Assembly (NCBI GenBank): GCA_011522825.1
Contig: WTIG01000075.1
Span: 1 to 7,236 of the forward strand
Source of the DNA: Puniceicoccaceae bacterium
Lineage (GTDB): Bacteria; Verrucomicrobiota; Verrucomicrobiia; Opitutales; Coraliomargaritaceae
Reading direction: 5' to 3'
Length of the DNA stretch: 7,236 nt
Part shown: positions 5,769-7,236 of the stretch, one piece after another
Numbering within the stretch: position 1 is the first letter of the stretch
Layout: every line of letters starts with the position of its first letter
Position numbers and translations under genes: made by a program
The notes under the pieces: generated by a model
Databases searched by the model: none
Seen by the model: only the letters and a program-made list of their open reading frames with translations
Told to the model about the DNA's origin: nothing

Positions 5769-7236
5769 TTTTAAACTAGGGAAGAGAATGGTATCTCTAA
5801 TGCTCTCGGCCCCAGTCAGTAAAATAATAAGTCGATCAATTCCCAGTCCCATTCCGCCCGCAGGAGGCATACCATATTCTAAGGCAGTCAAAAATTCTGT
5901 ATCCATATCTTGTACCTCTTCACCAACTTGTGCAGAAAACATTTCTCGCTGTATGAGAGGATCATTTTGCTCTGAGTAGGCGGGTGCAATTTCTTGTCCA
6001 TTGATGCATAATTCAAATACATCAATTGTTGACGCATCCGATTCAGTGATTTTTGCCAGTGGGCATAATTCTTTAGGAATATGAGTGACAAAAGTTGGCT
6101 GAATCAATGTTGGTTCGATTAACTTCTCAAAGACATTGTTAGTAATTTCATAGTCTTCTAAGTCGGGATTGACTTGTATTCCTAGCGCATCTGTCTTTTT
6201 CAGCTTTTCTTCTTTAGGCAAATCAAACCAATTAGCATCACCAGTCGCTTCTTTAATGAGATCCTTATAAGCCACTTCTCGCCATTCACCACTTAAGTCG
6301 ATCTCTGTACCATCAGGCCTTTGGATAGTAAGACTTCCGATAACTGTTTCGGCTACGTGTTGGATTAAGCCTTTAGTCAAAACCATCATGCCACGAAAAT
6401 CTGTATAGGCTTGGTATAATTCAAGCATCGTGAATTCAGGATTATGCCTTCGTGATAAACCCTCATTGCGAAATACTCGACCGATCTCAAAAACTTTTTC
6501 TTCACCAGCAACAAGCATTTGTTTCAAATATAATTCTAGTGCGATTCGTAAATAAAACTGGCAATCCAAGGCATTGAAATGGGTTTCAAAAGGTCTAGCA
6601 GCTGCACCCCCAGCCACAGACTGCAAGACAGGAGTCTCTACTTCTGTAAAATCTAAGTCCCATAAATAGGTACGCATAGCTTGAATAATTTTTGATCGTT
6701 GTTTGAAACGATTTCTCGATTCTGGGTTTACGATCAAGTCCAAGTAACGCTGACGATAAATTTTGTCGTCATCAGTCAAACCAGCCCATTTTTCAGGCAA
6801 TGGCCTTAGTGATTTAGAGACCAAAGTATAAGCACTAGCACGAACAGTAATTTCACCCGTCTTAGTCTTAAATAATCGACCTTCTACACCAATAATATCT
6901 CCACGATCTAATTTTTTAAAATAGTTATTGTACTCCCCTTCTGGCAATTCATCACGAGTCACATAGCACTGAATTTGGCCCGCACTGTCTTGCAGTTTGA
7001 TAAAACTCGCCTTGCCCATGATACGAAAGGCAATAATCCGACCAGCTACCTGAACAACTGGCTGTTGGTCATCTTCTAAACTTTCATCATATTGCGCACA
7101 GGCTGCTACAGAAGAAAATTTCTGATCGAAATTCGCTATAAAGGGATTTCTTCCGTCTTTAACAAGGCCATCCAGCTTTTCTAAACGAACCGCATACAAA
7201 TCATGCGTATTGTCATTATTTTCGTTATTTTCCTTC
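5754..7236 (-). CDS. lysS: Lysyl-tRNA synthetase, class II, 5'-partial
   Basis: LysRS attaches lysine to tRNA-Lys in the cytosol using ATP. The C-terminus is complete and 493 residues are visible; family length is about 500, so only a few N-terminal residues are missing. The frame stays open upstream of the TTG at 7197-7199, adding KENNENNDNTHD before LYAVRLEKLDGL, so that TTG is internal. Numbered from the TTG codon, the OB-fold anticodon-binding domain spans about 45-130 (VAGRIIAFRIMGKASFIKL). The class II catalytic domain follows: motif 1 (TYLWDLDFTEVETPVL, 177-192), AGGAAARPFETH, motif 2 (FEIGRVFRNEG, 237-247, then RRHNPEFTMLE) and motif 3 (GMGLGIDRLIILL, 449-461). EIAPAYSEQNDP (403-414) resembles the verrucomicrobial form. 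It converges on the yhaM-type gene. No sign of frameshift or missing catalytic residues. Confidence 0.97.
   Translation of the reverse strand, partial: KENNENNDNTHDLYAVRLEKLDGLVKDGRNPFIANFDQKFSSVAACAQYDESLEDDQQPVVQVAGRIIAFRIMGKASFIKLQDSAGQIQCYVTRDELPEGEYNNYFKKLDRGDIIGVEGRLFKTKTGEITVRASAYTLVSKSLRPLPEKWAGLTDDDKIYRQRYLDLIVNPESRNRFKQRSKIIQAMRTYLWDLDFTEVETPVLQSVAGGAAARPFETHFNALDCQFYLRIALELYLKQMLVAGEEKVFEIGRVFRNEGLSRRHNPEFTMLELYQAYTDFRGMMVLTKGLIQHVAETVIGSLTIQRPDGTEIDLSGEWREVAYKDLIKEATGDANWFDLPKEEKLKKTDALGIQVNPDLEDYEITNNVFEKLIEPTLIQPTFVTHIPKELCPLAKITESDASTIDVFELCINGQEIAPAYSEQNDPLIQREMFSAQVGEEVQDMDTEFLTALEYGMPPAGGMGLGIDRLIILLTGAESIRDTILFPSLKPNKD

Noticed and set aside
5764..6091. Open frames overlapping the lysS 3' half (+ strand 5764-5979 and - strand 5888-6091).
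   Set aside because: Both overlap the LysRS catalytic domain, whose motifs are intact in the main frame; neither has family features.

Overview
This window is an AT-rich, ordinary bacterial chromosomal region. It carries an iron-sulfur (Fe-S) cluster assembly operon followed by two unrelated housekeeping genes. The gene style suggests the PVC superphylum, most likely Verrucomicrobiota (perhaps Opitutae). The clues are the fur-sufC-sufB-sufD-sufT order, the form of the Fur protein ([16 protein letters not shown]), a LysRS with the PAYSEQNDP stretch, a PEP-CTERM-like protein tail, and the absence of Shine-Dalgarno sequences. This placement comes from recalled family patterns, not from a search.

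Left part (1-4534, + strand): five tightly packed genes. A Fur-family regulator runs in from the left edge. It is followed by sufC (ATPase), sufB and sufD (scaffold subunits) and sufT (long-form MIP18/DUF59 maturation factor). Gaps are only 5-30 bases, so the genes are probably co-transcribed. SufB, SufC and SufD would form the SufBC2D scaffold that builds Fe-S clusters in the cytosol. SufT probably helps mature or deliver clusters, and the Fur-like protein is a plausible iron-responsive regulator. No cysteine desulfurase (SufS), sulfur relay (SufE/SufU) or A-type carrier lies in the window.

Middle (4535-4759): a 225-base spacer. Most of it is an open frame (4513-4695) with no normal start codon, whose conceptual C-terminus looks like a PEP-CTERM sorting tail. 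It is probably the relic of an exported-protein gene.

Right part (4760-7236): a YhaM-type OB-fold plus HD-domain 3'-5' exoribonuclease on the + strand converges on lysS on the - strand. Only 7 bases separate the stop codons, and an imperfect hairpin spans both gene ends. lysS runs off the right edge.

Both edge genes are partial at their 5' ends. The in-frame TTG codons at 91 (fur) and 7199 (lysS) are internal, not true starts. I see no CRISPR array, tRNA, rRNA, insertion sequence or defence system, and no convincing new multi-gene system. The items most worth a second look are the PEP-CTERM-like relic and the Fur protein that lacks its usual zinc cysteines.
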